NCBI GenBank assembly: GCA_030522415.1
Contig: CM060106.1
Span: 26,871,967-26,935,966, forward strand
Direction of reading: 5' to 3'
From: Channallabes apus
Lineage: Eukaryota > Chordata > Actinopteri > Siluriformes > Clariidae
Length of the DNA: 64,000 nucleotides
The notes under the pieces were generated by a model, which was not told the DNA's origin, ran no database searches, and was given only the letters and a program-made list of their open reading frames with translations. A program made the position numbers and the translations under genes. Shown here piece after piece: positions 23,901 to 33,522 of the stretch (the stretch's first letter is position 1; every line of letters begins with the position of its first letter).

Positions 23901-26900
23901 CATTATGAATTAATCACATTTTGTAGGCAATAGTGGTTGCATAAAGTTCAGTTCCTTCCATGTGTGCTGTAATCTCATGACTCTTTTCTCTTCACAGACA
24001 CTCATACCAACCTGTCTCTGAATGTTGACTATCTGACCCCTGATGTATACACTGTGCCCTTCACCATCTCAGATAGCAGCTCTCCTCCCAGAAGCACCTT
24101 CATTAACTTGCCTGGTACGTCAGTATATCTAAAGAGACAGAAAAAGAATTCATTAAAGAAAGAAAAACAGCCCTAAAAATAAAAAAAGCAGTGCATTATA
24201 TTTTCAGGACTGAGAATAAACCCAGTCTGTTTGGCTTGTTGAGCCAGTGTACCAGGTGTCTGACTGGCTTTACATCACTCTCACTCATGCAGGGTGCTTT
24301 GTCACAGCTCAGGCTCCTCTGTGCCTGTAGTAGTGTAAACTCAATTAATTATTTAATTGGAGTGTTACAAAGTTCTATTTAATGTGAATATTCATTGGTT
24401 CTTGAGTTCAGTGGTTAATGAGAATGTGTGCAATTGAATTAGAAAGACTGTGTGTAGGCATGTGGGTTTTTTTTTTGTTTTTTTTATATGTGTGTCCCTA
24501 TTTTTACATTATTCTTTCTCCTATATGTACTCATTGGCTGCCTTCACAATGCAGGCGAAAGTGTCCAATATACTTTTTTATCCAATTTACTGACCAGGGG
24601 CCTCATGTACAAAGACTTGCGTTGAATTCATACTAAAACATTGCGTACGGATAAAGCTGTAAATGTGTGTACGCAGTAAAAAATCTGATGTATGAAACAC
24701 TGCGTACGCGGAATCCCACACATATTCTCTTTGTACATCCGAATTAACGTGAAATTGAGCGCATGTGCACGAGCACAAAACCCCTCCCTGCCTCCTCTGC
24801 CGTATAAATATGGTAATGACTCCACTTTGGCAAAACCAAACGAAAAAGCAAAGGCAAAAGCAAGCAAGAAGAGAAACTTCACAGATGTGTTCATGTGAAT
24901 TGGAGGTGCTCCTATCGGAGGTAGACCGGAGAAAAAATGTGTTATTTGCAAGTTTGTCCTCCGGAATTAATAACAAAATAAAAAAAACTTAGCTGGAATA
25001 ATATCTTTAAATACATCACTCACCAAGAAGCCACCAATCGCGCACCCTGCCACCTTGGAGCCTCATCCCAACCATGCTGTTTGTGAGCATGAATGAATCA
25101 TGGGTTGACCCAGGCCACCTCGCCACAATATTTGTTAGGTGCATTTGAGCATCACATATTATTTGTACATTTATTGAATGGAAATGATTCCGATTCACGT
25201 ATGCAAATTCGTTTTCAGATGGCGCCTTTATAGCAATGTGCGTGCAGTCGATGGCTCCGATTACATTAGGAAAACCGGCGATTGCTACAAATTGCGCTTT
25301 AATGTTTGGCTGGTCAACTGCATGATATGGAAACCTTATATAACTGCTAGACATCCAGATGATCCCGTCCCATACAGCTGGGACTGCACGGCTCAAAGAC
25401 GACTGGCTTAACCCTGAGCGGTCTGCCGGTTCCCTTTGGAAAGAACCAGTTGCCAGGAAACCGAGCGTTGTCAGCACCTGTAAGGGAACGGGTAATGCGT
25501 GGCTCCTCGCTGTCTCTCTTTACAAATTTGGACCCAACTCAGCACAGAGCTCCAAGAGGATAGCTCTTAGAAATCTGAAACGGCTAATAAGCCAGTCATC
25601 ATCATGGGCCAGAAATCACTGTGATCCCTAAAAACGCGTTCTCTTCGGATCCGGCCATTGACAATGTCCTCTAATAAGGCCAACACTGCCATTGCCATAG
25701 ACTAAGGGTTGTGTACATTTGCAATTGCTTTTATATGTTCTAAATCAAATAATTGGTAGAAAAATATTGTGTCAATTAACCCATTTTATCAATTATAAAT
25801 GAATAGCAATGTTTTTCACATGTGTTGGTGCGATACTCTGTAGTGTGCAATTTAACATAATTGCCTCTAGGAGTCGCCAACGGAAATAAAACAAACACAC
25901 ACAAGAAGAAATACACGTACGCCAGACATGAAGTTGGCGTGGAAGAACGCACATTCTCACGTTAATTTCACTGTTAGTAAATCCGACCGTGAGCGTGAAA
26001 ACTGGCGCAAGCAAAGTTTCTGTGCGTACGCAGCGTTGATGCATGAGGCCCCAGGTCAATGTGACCTACAGTATATCTGAGATTAGTCAGATCACTCCTA
26101 AATTGACCCAAATGTGCACTTGATTAGTTCAAACATACTGTAATTTTGTTATTGGCCAGTTCTTTGGTTCACATACTTTGATTCCTTTCTTTTAAATGTG
26201 CCTGTATATCCTTCTTTCTGCACTAAAGTCAGGTTCACATACTGTATGGTGGGGTTTATAATTTTAATTTGATGATCACTTTAAACATGGACCAGTTGCA
26301 ATATGCGCCTTCATTCCAAATGTTTTTTGATGCATGCATTTATTTGTAAAGTACTAAAATGCCAGACCATAGACACATATGTGCACACTAATATCAAAGG
26401 AGTATAACACCTTCAACAAGCTCTTTAACAAGACACGCTTTGCAAATTATTGGATTTTCAAACGCTTACGTAAATGTACAGTACAGTATATACATTTCAA
26501 CTGGTTTATTTAAAATATAATTTCTCCTCACTTGGAGAGAAAAGGGCCTGGGGATTAATTTCAGCAACACATCCATGTTCATTTACTTGCTGTTTTGCCA
26601 TTAAAAACTTGCTTCACCCTTATCCTCCATCTTCCCAAGCAAAACTGTGATGAATGTCAAGATGGATTATCAATAAAGTTGCATGACATTTGAGTTATTT
26701 ATAATAATATAATTAGGACTTGTAACCCCAAATCATTTTCACAAATTCTAGTTAGGAAGTTGGGGTCCAGCCAGGATACAGTACCACACCCCTGGAGCAG
26801 ACAGGGTTAAGGATCTTGCTCAAGGGCTCAACAGTGGCAACTTGGCAATGCTGGGGCTCACACCCCCAACCTTCTGATCAGAAACCCAGTAACCTACAGC

Positions 26901-27687
26901 CTTAACCATTTGAGCCACCATTATCCCATTTGACTGAGGTTGCATTCCAAAAAAAATTGCACCTAATTTGAATTAGCACCACATACGGATATGGACCAAA
27001 TTAAAATTGAAAAGATTTGTGCTGTTCATACTGGTATGAAGAACACAGATCTGAGTCACTTATAGAGAAAATGAATAAATCTGATTTGGGCCACATTTGC
27101 TTGCTGTGTGAACATAGTCTTTAAGTTCAGTTCTGATTTTTATTTGTAAGGACTGAAAATTCACATTCCGCCTCTTTACTACCAGTAACTGTGTGCACAT
27201 GTAATGTGAGAGGGAATTGCCGCACCGCAGCGAAGCAACTTGCAGGGATGCCCACTATCCAATCCACACTGGGAGTCCTCCTCGGGACACTGGGAGTTAT
27301 AGGTAAAAGTCTTAGAATGTACTTTAAAAGTACAGTATATGTTTATTCCCAAGAATTTCCATTGTTTTTTTTATTTTTATTTGAAATGGAATGGTAAAAA
27401 TAATGAAGATAATAACTAATCATTATTAGTTCATGTTCATCTTGTGCCTTAGTTAGTGAACATCAAACAAGATATCTGATTTATGTTCTAGTCAAAGTAT
27501 AACAGAGATAAAGAGACAACAAAAACAGCCATGCTGTGTATCGTCGGATTTTGTGTAAGTAACATTGTTTGTCTCTTTGTTAACAGGTATCATACTGATA
27601 GTCATATTTGTGAGACTGTCCTACCAGAAACCTCCACCGGCTGCAAAAGCCAATCAGGAGACATCACCTCTTCATGTCTCACTGTAA
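9742..27687 (+). CDS. cdh17: 3' half of a short-tailed 7D-type cadherin (LI/Ksp-cadherin, CDH17/CDH16-like)
   Basis: Six exons join in one frame: 9742-9983, 10891-11021, 14393-14632, 23998-24114, 27186-27302 and 27587-27687, giving 315 residues. In order they show the end of one cadherin repeat (LDFERE, DDINEGP), a complete repeat (DPDS, LDREENS, DVNDNSP), then a membrane-proximal repeat ending VTVCTCNVRGNC, a membrane segment (about GVLLGTLGVIGIILIVIFV) and a 25-residue tail with no catenin-binding region. From family knowledge, a tail this short with the motif LPVT-C-C ... G(I/M)PT ... GILLGTL-VIGI is typical of CDH17 and CDH16, calcium-dependent adhesion proteins of epithelial cell surfaces. 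CDH17 fits slightly better in the tail, CDH16 in GMPT; the symbol is therefore tentative. The first intron has a GC donor. Earlier exons lie outside the window. Confidence 0.88.
10013..10104. repeat. (TA)n followed by a T-run
   Basis: An imperfect TA dinucleotide tract (10013-10073) runs directly into about 30 T residues, just inside the intron behind the GC donor. Confidence 0.95.
10120..10241 (-). repeat. 5'-truncated SINE with 13-bp target duplication
   Basis: The minus-strand tail of the tRNA-derived SINE (TTCTATACCGCTTAATCCTG ... GGTGCCAATCCA) is flanked by the direct repeat TGAAATATTAACA at 10107-10119 and 10242-10254. Confidence 0.85.
10891..11021 (+). CDS. cdh17: Cadherin exon B
   Basis: It lies between the acceptor TTTTTGTAG and the donor GTAAGTGG (11022). 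It encodes the middle of a cadherin repeat with the calcium motif LDREENS and ends MEVVAEDG. It enters in phase 2 and leaves after one base of a codon. Confidence 0.9.
11126..11892 (+). mobile_element. Tc1-type transposon, internally deleted copy 1
   Basis: Terminal inverted repeats starting CAGTGGCTTGCAAAAGTATT are at both ends, flanked by TA (11124-11125 and 11893-11894). The interior keeps the start of the transposase reading frame (MKSKEHIRQVRDKVIEKFKA, 11495) up to about 11805. It then jumps into the right inverted repeat, so the catalytic domain is missing. It sits inside an ACAT microsatellite in the cadherin intron. Confidence 0.9.
11893..12015. repeat. Imperfect (ACAT)n microsatellite
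   Basis: ACAT/ATAC units with AC and ATGC interruptions. Similar units on the left side of the Tc1 copy (11105-11125) show that the transposon landed in this tract. Confidence 0.9.
12445..12475. repeat. (TG)n plus G-run
   Basis: About twelve TG units followed by a run of G. Confidence 0.9.
12834..12896. repeat. (AT)n microsatellite
   Basis: An almost pure AT dinucleotide tract inside the intron between cadherin exons B and C. Confidence 0.95.
12900..13115 (+). repeat. Diverged 3' tail of an L2-type LINE
   Basis: The order GGAGGATGGCTTCC, TCTCAGGGAGTTTTTTCTTTCC, GTAAAGCTGCTTAATGACAATG and GCGATACATAAATAAAA parallels the inverted 3' UTR of the LINE at 35797-36100. It is a plus-strand, 5'-truncated relic of the same broad family. 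Confidence 0.6.
13116..14392. other. Intron, nothing recognised
   Basis: AT-rich intronic DNA between the LINE relic and exon C; no exon, RNA gene or named repeat is seen. Confidence 0.5.
14393..14632 (+). CDS. cdh17: Cadherin exon C
   Basis: The acceptor CATCTTGCAG and donor GTAAGTTA are clear. It carries the canonical inter-repeat linker DVNDNSP, then starts the membrane-proximal repeat (YLCTPR, RLNFSLSSDP, NWKLTPIN). It contains the first cysteine of the membrane-proximal set and potential N-glycosylation sites (NSS, NFS). It enters and leaves in phase 1. Confidence 0.92.
14939..15030 (+). repeat. Possible Tc1/mariner terminal fragment
   Basis: CACTGCCTGGCAAAAAAAAG resembles the outer end of a second fish Tc1-like family. 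No partner end is present, so this is at most a fragment. Confidence 0.3.
16259..17870 (+). mobile_element. Tc1-type transposon, near-full-length copy 2, nested in the LINE
   Basis: It starts CAGTGGCTTGCAAAAGTATT and ends with the reverse complement, with TA at 16257-16258 and 17871-17872. The inverted repeats extend about 230 bp inward, to CAGCCCCCTTTGGTCT near 16485 and its complement near 17660. The same family forms copy 1 at 11126. Confidence 0.93.
16646..17654 (+). pseudogene. Tc1 transposase (DDE type), frameshifted
   Basis: The helix-turn-helix start (MKSKEYTRQVRDKVIEKFKA) is at 16646. The second helix region shifts frame near 16765 (KLTGRTRRVLIRNAAKRP). The catalytic domain at 16991-17419 has the first two acidic residues (WSDETKMELFG, QDNDPKHKA). 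After another shift, the third (SPDLNPIENLWHDLK) lies at 17412-17654. All three catalytic positions are present but in different frames, so the copy cannot make transposase. Confidence 0.9.
17905..18002. repeat. (TA)n tract
   Basis: Long TA dinucleotide run in the 3' UTR of LINE copy 2, just beyond the Tc1 insertion. Confidence 0.95.
18946..19130 (+). repeat. SINE head, 3'-truncated and diverged
   Basis: An A-box-like AATGGTTAGCACTGTCGCC and B-box GGATTCGATTCCCACC are followed by TTTGCATGTTCTCC and CCTCCCACAGTCC. The tail is missing. Confidence 0.75.
19131..20428. other. Intron, nothing recognised
   Basis: No exon or repeat is identified. An 11-residue-scale cadherin match was looked for and not found. 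Confidence 0.4.
20430..20575 (-). repeat. SINE fragment, head half
   Basis: Reverse orientation: AACATGCAAATTCCATGCAC, GGGAATCGAACC (complement of the B box) and GTGCTAACCTCTACACCACA (complement of the A box). Confidence 0.75.
21277..21565 (-). repeat. Old SINE copy
   Basis: Diverged minus-strand copy with GAACATGCAAACTC, complement of a decayed B box and GAGCCAACCACTAACC; the left part is barely recognisable. Confidence 0.6.
22441..22791 (-). repeat. Young full-length tRNA-derived SINE with 11-bp target duplication
   Basis: Minus-strand orientation. The tail is (ATTC)n TTTTCTATACCGCTTAATCC, the head ends in GCTAACCACTACACCACCG. Complements of the B box (GGGAATCGAACCC) and the A box are intact. 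It is flanked by CAGTTAAATAT at 22430-22440 and 22792-22802. It is a close sister of the copies at 48763 and 60072. Confidence 0.92.
22805..22987. repeat. Large near-perfect inverted repeat (80-87-bp arms, 16-nt loop)
   Basis: The left arm (22805-22891) and right arm (22908-22987) are reverse complements apart from a different A-run length and about one base. The loop CAGTTAAATATCACTA repeats the sequence just before the left arm (22792-22806). This is the signature of a template switch rather than of a transposon. Confidence 0.93.
23998..24114 (+). CDS. cdh17: Cadherin exon D
   Basis: The acceptor CTCTTCACAG and donor GTACGTCA are clear. It encodes the end of the membrane-proximal repeat, with NLSLNVDYL, VYTVPFTISDSS and ending STFINLP. 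Phase 1 on both sides keeps the frame with exons C and E. Confidence 0.9.
24765..24992 (+). pseudogene. Harbinger Myb/SANT-like protein, truncated
   Basis: The frame at 24880-24990 reads ELEVLLSEVDRRKNVLFASL, the helix region of the DNA-binding accessory protein that imports Harbinger nuclease. The preceding KRNFTDV is in another frame. Everything after SSGINNKIKK is lost. Confidence 0.65.
25016..25698 (-). pseudogene. Harbinger nuclease (HARBI1-like transposase), truncated
   Basis: The plausible start is the ATG at 25698 (MAMAVLALLEDIVNG). A frame change in the ATG-rich stretch near 25600 and one in-frame stop near 25530 follow. The open part 25016-25477 contains FLATGSFQRE, the first catalytic acid in VIGAIDCTHIAI and the second in WPGSTHDSFML. 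The frame stops at WWLLGE, before the third catalytic residue. Confidence 0.85.
26757..26932 (-). repeat. Second tRNA-derived SINE family
   Basis: On the minus strand it reads TGGCTCAAATGGTTAAGGC (A box-like), a decayed B box, then CCACTGTTGAGCCCTTGAGC and CCAGGGGTGTGGTACTGTA. This body is common in fish SINEs and differs from the CCTGTCCAGGGTGTACCC family elsewhere in the window. Confidence 0.7.
27186..27302 (+). CDS. cdh17: Cadherin exon E (cysteine motif and start of the membrane segment)
   Basis: The acceptor TTTACTACCAG and donor GTAAAAGT flank it. It encodes VTVCTCNVRGNC, AGMPTIQ and the first half of the hydrophobic segment (LGVLLGTLGVI). The splice junction falls inside the membrane segment. 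Confidence 0.93.
27587..27687 (+). CDS. cdh17: Cadherin terminal coding exon (membrane segment and short tail)
   Basis: The acceptor TTGTTAACAG leads into GIILIVIFVRLSY and a tail rich in proline and alanine, ending PLHVSL then TAA. The tail is about 25 residues, so classical p120- and beta-catenin-binding regions are absent. Confidence 0.93.
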
Positions 27688-27741
27688 CTCATCATTAAGT
27701 TGGTCCTGTTGTTCAGCATACACTTATTAATTAAAAGCAGC

Positions 27742-27747
27742 AATAAA
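27742..27747 (+). terminator. Polyadenylation signal AATAAA of the cadherin gene
   Basis: The first AATAAA after the stop codon, 55 bases downstream of it; it would give a very short 3' UTR. Confidence 0.6.
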
Positions 27748-28015
27748 TGTTTCCTCTCTATCATGCTTTGCTTGATGGTAGATTTTACAACATTTATTTC
27801 TTCATCTTAATCCTCGTCCTCATCATGTAGTGCCCTTGCACTGTTTTTTGGCGTCCTGTACCGAAACCACATATTTAATCTTACTGTATGAAAGGTTAAT
27901 TAAGAAGTTAATGAAAATGTATAGTGTAGGATGACCAGTGATGTAGGACTGTAAAATATAACTATAGGTTTTCTACTGGTACTGTAGACTTATGTTATTT
28001 ATATAATATATAGTC

Positions 28016-28471
28016 ATACACCGATCGGCCATAACATTGTGATCACTGGCAGGTTAAGTGAATAACATTGATCATCAACTATACACAAGAAAACTGCAAG
28101 CCGATGACAAGATTATGTGCACCCAAGACTCAACCATGGAGACCAAAAGCCAGCCTGTCAGGCCAGTCCCACAGGAAAGAAAATGCAGCACAAACCAATG
28201 AAAATAGTCAGTGCTGGCCATGATAAAAAGCTACCAAAACACCCATGCATCAGAGCCCACCATGCATTGGGCATGCATCAAGTTGAATCCATGGACGCCT
28301 CACCCCACAACCCACAGAAGCCAAAGGATCCACTGCTTACACCGCAGTGCCAGACACCACAGAACACCCCTAGAGAGCTTGTGGAGTCTGGAGTTGCCCT
28401 GGTGGCACAGCCAGAATCTACACAATATTAACTTAATGTATTGTGTTGTAATGTTATAGCTAATCGGTATA
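28016..28471. mobile_element. Short non-autonomous DNA transposon with about 23-bp inverted ends
   Basis: The left end ATACACCGATCGGCCATAAC is mirrored by AATGTTATAGCTAATCGGTAT at 28449-28471. The interior is an open but non-coding-looking stretch with a known fish-repeat flavour (CCACAGAACACCCCTAGAG). No transposase motif. Confidence 0.65.
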
Positions 28472-30880
28472 TGTATATAGTTATAATCTTCCTTCTGTAC
28501 ATTTAGGATTATCAAGATTATCTGTTGTTTACTTAATCTGAGCCTGTGCGAAAGCTTCACCCTTGTACAATTATATTCATCTTTTCTATTTGCTTTTTAT
28601 ACTTTATCTTGGGAAAGGAAAACAGTTTGTATTTGAAAGGAGAATTGCACATTTAATAAATTTACACCTTTCACTTTTGGGTTGCAGAGAGCTTAAATTC
28701 ATTCATCTCTGTTTTGAAGCTTTTCTAAATTAAAAGATTAATATACTCTTTTGGGGGAATAAAATGAATGCCACAATTACATGTTAGGGGGCTGCAAAGA
28801 TTACGCAGTCACCCCCACCCCAAGCCCCAATTACTGCCGAAAGACAACAGCAGAGCGTGACCTACACGACCTTCCAAGCAGGCTATATATAGACCTGCAA
28901 TTCACCATAAATAGACCTGCTAATACTGTAGGTTACTCTACTGATGCATCCCTGAATTCAGCCTTCTTTGATTTTTAAATAAATCAGGTTTGCTTTCATG
29001 TTGAGAGTATGTTTTATCATCTTCAGATTCCCCCTGCTTGCTTTCATTCACTTATTTATCATACAGTACTTGCCCTTTATCTGTATTGCCAAATAAAGGC
29101 AGGTCATGTGCAAAATTCTTGTGGCAGTAAATTGGCCAGATTTTAGTTATAAGCACTGGACTGTCAAAACTCACCCAACCAATTCCTTTATTCCAAACGC
29201 TATGGAAAAATAACATAAGTAAATAAACACAGGTTTAGCCTTTAAAAAAAAGCCACAAATACCTCCTTGAAATTTCGAGACGGAAAAGTGCACTAGGCAG
29301 CAAAAGGTTATGTACAGTATGTGCATTTTTTTTAATGCAAAAGCCCAGTGGAATATTTCAAAATGACTCAGTTTGGGTCAAACCTAAGGGCCACTGAGAC
29401 AGAGGCACACACTATATTTAGATTAACTGGCCTTGTTTTCCTTCTCTTTGAATCAAAATGGTTCAGCTGGTAGACATGCCAATGAAAAGGCTAAGGATTG
29501 CAACCATGACGTTGTTCATTCTGACCTCCGGAGGCAACTTACTGCAAATATTGCTCAAATAACAGTGGACCCTTTAACCTGTTCCTCTTCATCAAATCCT
29601 AAACCATTCAATACAGATGGTTGTAAATTGTAACAATAAATGTTAATAAGGATTATTAAACATCTTAGCCACTTTTTCCATGGCCCCAAAAGCTACAGTT
29701 AGGGTTAATGCCATCTGTGCTGCTGTCTGTTATACTTCTAGAAAGATTCCATCATCTGTATATGCGTGTGCTTTTCTGTGCCAAGAAGAGAGCAGCTGTA
29801 GACACTTTTCAGCCTGTAAACACTCTCCAGGCTGATGCAGCGCCGCATGACGCAACGTTTTTTTAACTTTGTGGAAAATATGTGTCACTTCCTTCCATTC
29901 AGTTCCTCGGCCCTTAAGATTCTTTTTTGAGTTTATTTTTCTTTTTCCTTTTCCCGATTGCAGCATCAAGCAATGACGTTTGAATCCAACGCAAGCGTAC
30001 TTATTGTTAGTCTGGAAACTGTTTGTTCAGAGTAAACTCTAACGTTAGGAAAATTCTTCAAGCTCTTTTGTCAGTTTTGTAAAACATCATAACAAAATTA
30101 GAACTGTGGGTAGGCCTCCCTTTCTGCTATGACTGATCTGAGCTTAAACAGTGCTTAAAAGTACTGTTTGGGGAGATTGATGAGGCTCACTATCATATAT
30201 TTTCAATCCACACAGACTTAACGGAAAGATTGCAGCCTAAGTGTGATGTTCCGGCTGGCAATGCAGAATAAAAATCATCATAATCAGAGCAAAAATACTC
30301 CAAACTGCCAGATTTTCTGCCCACAAACACTGTTCCAGCTGAACAAAAATCTGCATTTATTTATAGTGCATTTAATTTATGCAAATGAAACAATGTTCAG
30401 CTGCTTGATTAATTTAATAGGGCCTCAGGCTCTTAGCCCCTCTCCTGTTCTCTTCATCACCCTGGACTGTTTATCACTACCAGAAGCGTAGGAGTTGAGT
30501 GAAGGTTAGATGGCCAAGAATTGTAGTATACAGTATGTTAATATTCTGTACTGTACATAGTTTTGACCTTTTCTGAAATGATTACTGATTGCATGCAATA
30601 TTTTATCTAATTACTACTTCTTGATAAGCAATAGTTATTGTAATTGGACAGACCCTTCTGCAACTATGATCTACTGTATGTTGCAGAACTATGAGTCTAT
30701 GATCAGAATTATAGTATAAGCCTTAGAGATTTGTAAACACTTTGTGCCAACCTGGGAAGACAGCTCTGAGCAATAACACCACACTAACAATGTTTTTTTT
30801 CTTTTTACTGCTTTTGCAAATAATTTTCAGCATGTCTCTTCCACTAACACTCAATTCTACTGTAACTACTACAGTAAGTG
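28472..30880. other. AT-rich intergenic DNA, nothing recognised
   Basis: Only short frames without familiar motifs are present. Confidence 0.4.
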
Positions 30881-30904
30881 CTTTGAAGTGCTAAGCATCT
30901 GCTC

Positions 30905-31215
30905 CTCCCTTCCAAAGAATTTGGACCCCTTGCAGTTTGCCTACTAGAATAACAGATCCCCTGATGATGGCATAGCTCATGTGCTGCTTTTTATACTTTT
31001 GCTTTTATACAAACACATCAATAATTGATGTGAAGATGCTATTTAAGTTCTGCGTTTAACACGATTGGACCCCCCGGGGCTGACTCGAAAACCCACAGTC
31101 TTTGGACTGAATTACTTCTTCTTCAAATGAATCCTGATTTTACTGATAAACAGACCGCTCTGAATCTCAACAATGGAGCCCCTCAAGGATGTATGTTCGA
31201 CCACATTATGTACTT
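30905..31215 (+). pseudogene. Old LINE reverse-transcriptase relic
   Basis: Scattered codons resemble the RT of the L2-like family: NLDPLQFAY near 30918, a decayed STDDAI block near 30960, SAFNTI near 31050 and NGAPQG near 31170. Stops and frame changes are throughout. Confidence 0.6.
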
Positions 31216-31224
31216 AATTTACAG

Positions 31225-31520
31225 GTATGACATGCACTACCGTTCAAAAGTGTGGGGTCACTTTCTAACTCCATGATGGTTCCCGATTTTTATTTCTTTC
31301 TACATTGTAAAGTTTTGATGAAGGCGTCCAAAAAATGCATGAATCTCCTTTGAACAGTTGATATTGAGATGTTTCTGCTACTTCTGCTCTGTAAAGACTT
31401 CATAACGCCTCTAGTCTGAGGTGCTGTTAATTGGTCATTTTTCAGGCTGATAACTCTAAATGAACTTCTTGTCTGCGGCAGAGGTAGGTTTTGGTCTCAT
31501 TATGGTGCTTGACGGATTTA
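31225..31520. repeat. Relic of a small DNA transposon
   Basis: CACTACCGTTCAAAAGTGTG followed by GGTCACTTTCT resembles the terminal sequence of a widespread fish DNA element; the other end is not recognised. Confidence 0.35.
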
Positions 31521-31639
31521 AAAGCTACTATTAAAAAGCATCCTGACAGTTAATATTCCTGTATAGTATGGGAACACCACCAGTCTGCACCATAAAGCCA
31601 TGATGGGTGGTGTGATCAGCTAAGCATATCACTGGGTAC

Positions 31640-32215
31640 CATCTGTGTACTTCTACTTTTTAAAGTAGTTTTTAAAATCTGTAATTTTACTTACATAAAA
31701 TATTACTTAAGTAGGTTGTGTTTAAAGTATTGTACTTCACTACATTTTAAATCATATTCGCTATTGAGTAAAAAAATAAATGAATGAAAATGAAAAATAA
31801 TAAAAAATAATACAACGGGGAAGGGAAAAAATTGCACCCCGGAAACCACTGCACTGATTAATTGATGGAGAACAAAAGCGCTAAATTCTCAAGAACGATG
31901 GAGACAGACAAAACAGATGCCAGTGATGCAGACCCAGCTGAAAGTGAAATGCCAACAAATTCTTATGAAGCAAACCCCTGGCCATATTTAAGCGACCATT
32001 TGATTACAAGCACAACAAAGGCAACAGATTTATTATACAAAGGTGTTCCAATGTAACTCGGTAACTGTTACTCTGAGTAAATTTTTAATGAGCTACTTTT
32101 TACTTTTACTTGAGTAGATTTTTATAAGGGTAACTGTACTTGTACTTCAGTAAAAGTTCACTGAAGTAACAGTACTTTTACTTGAGTACAAAATTGTATT
32201 ACTCTTTCCAACTCT
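31640..32215. mobile_element. Probable hAT-type relic
   Basis: Inverted, partly repetitive arms rich in TACTTTTACTTGAGTA-type words flank a short frame (31862-32056) containing NPWPYLSDHL, which resembles the N-terminal side of hAT transposases. The right end closes with TTTCCAACTCTG. Evidence is weak to moderate. Confidence 0.45.
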
Positions 32216-32737
32216 GGAAGTATCACATTACTTATTCCAACAGCACAGACATCATATTCACCAAATCACCAATCAAATTATGTGCACCTGTATATTGCAT
32301 GTACTGTATTATCCTGTACTATTGCGCACTTTTCTATGGCTTTCTTATATGCCTTATATGTCTTATCATGTGTCTTCAATTTTGCAATGGAATATTTGCA
32401 CCCCTTGTGAACCTAAAATTAAAAATATAATTTTAAGCATTATACTGTACACTGCATAAATCTCTATATGTGACAAAAAAGCACTTTCACATTCAACTTT
32501 AATCTGAGTGTGTTGTGGCAGCCCCAACACTTTTTGGCTCAAAACAGTTACTGGGGGGAAAAAATCACACATAATTAGGCTGCTGGTAATAACACATACG
32601 TGAGAACAATTATGCAATACCTGTTAATTCAACCTGCCTCCTCTCTTTGTCCATGGTTGAAATTAACCAAACCCTGTATAGTATAATACTATTATTTTTG
32701 GTCAGGATAGAATTTGGGTGGCTTCCCAGTGTGACAG

Positions 32738-33449
32738 TGTAACGCTCAGCCAAAATCTCTTTAACTAGAGTTACACTTAAGTAGGGCTCTTTATCCCTGT
32801 GCCTGAGTGCTTAAAAAACCAGTGAGCAAGAAGAACACCAACAAAACCAAATTATCCAAACCAAATGTGTATTATACAAAAAAGAAAACAAAATGGTGCA
32901 CCAACCAAGAAAACTAATAAAATAAATATATATACAAAATATATACAATAAAAAAACGGAGTCTAAGTGAATGTAGAAAATGTCCAAAGTCCAGGTTATT
33001 GTAAGTTTGTATGAAGGAGATGGATTGGTCTCACCGGAAAGGATGGTAAACAACCGGGAGGCCGAGGGTGGAGGGTGAGAACCGTAATGGAGCAGTGTAG
33101 ACGGCAACAATCCAAAATGAGTGGAAATCCCGCAAAGCACAGTCTCCTTTCGTCTCCGTAAAACCTCCAAGCTAATCCACATACACAGCGCGCTGTAACT
33201 CCTTACTCCCTCCTCGAGTGCTTTGCCGGGCCGGCTTTTGTTTCCGGGTCATATGACCACGTGCGTCACCTTCTTCCCGTTCCGCCCGGCAACGTAGTCT
33301 CGCGAGAGTAGGATCAGGAACCAATACATTTAAAATACATAGAGACAATAAACCCTTCGGGACATAATTTAACAAGTGCTGCAGCTTTCTCATTATTTAG
33401 CCGTCTTATTTACACAAGCTAAAATTGCCCCCTATGTGGCTGCGCTACA
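32738..33449 (-). repeat. Probable gypsy LTR
   Basis: On the plus strand it starts TGTAACGCTCAGCC and ends GCTACA. It contains a GC-rich block at 33180-33310. Boundaries come from TG/CA ends and the adjacent polypurine tract; the partner LTR is missing. Confidence 0.55.
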
Positions 33450-33522
33450 TAGACCCCCCCCCCCCCAGCTTCCGGCGTATGATGAGAGGTCCGTCTTAAC
33501 ACATACAAAAAACCACAGTATA

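Larger units (their letters stand above)
24598..26051. mobile_element. PIF/Harbinger DNA transposon, degenerate
   Basis: The ends GGGCCTCATGTACAAAG and ...GATGCATGAGGCCC are inverted, and inner TGCGTACG/CGTACGCA blocks also mirror each other. It is flanked by the 3-bp duplication CAG (24595-24597 and 26052-26054) inside CCAGGTC, matching the CWG target known from fish Harbinger elements. It carries the two typical genes, one Myb-like (plus) and one nuclease (minus), both broken. Confidence 0.9.

Noticed and set aside
28117..28431. 104-codon plus-strand frame as a gene
   Set aside because: It lies inside a small element with inverted ends, and its proline/glutamine-rich content looks like non-coding repeat sequence.
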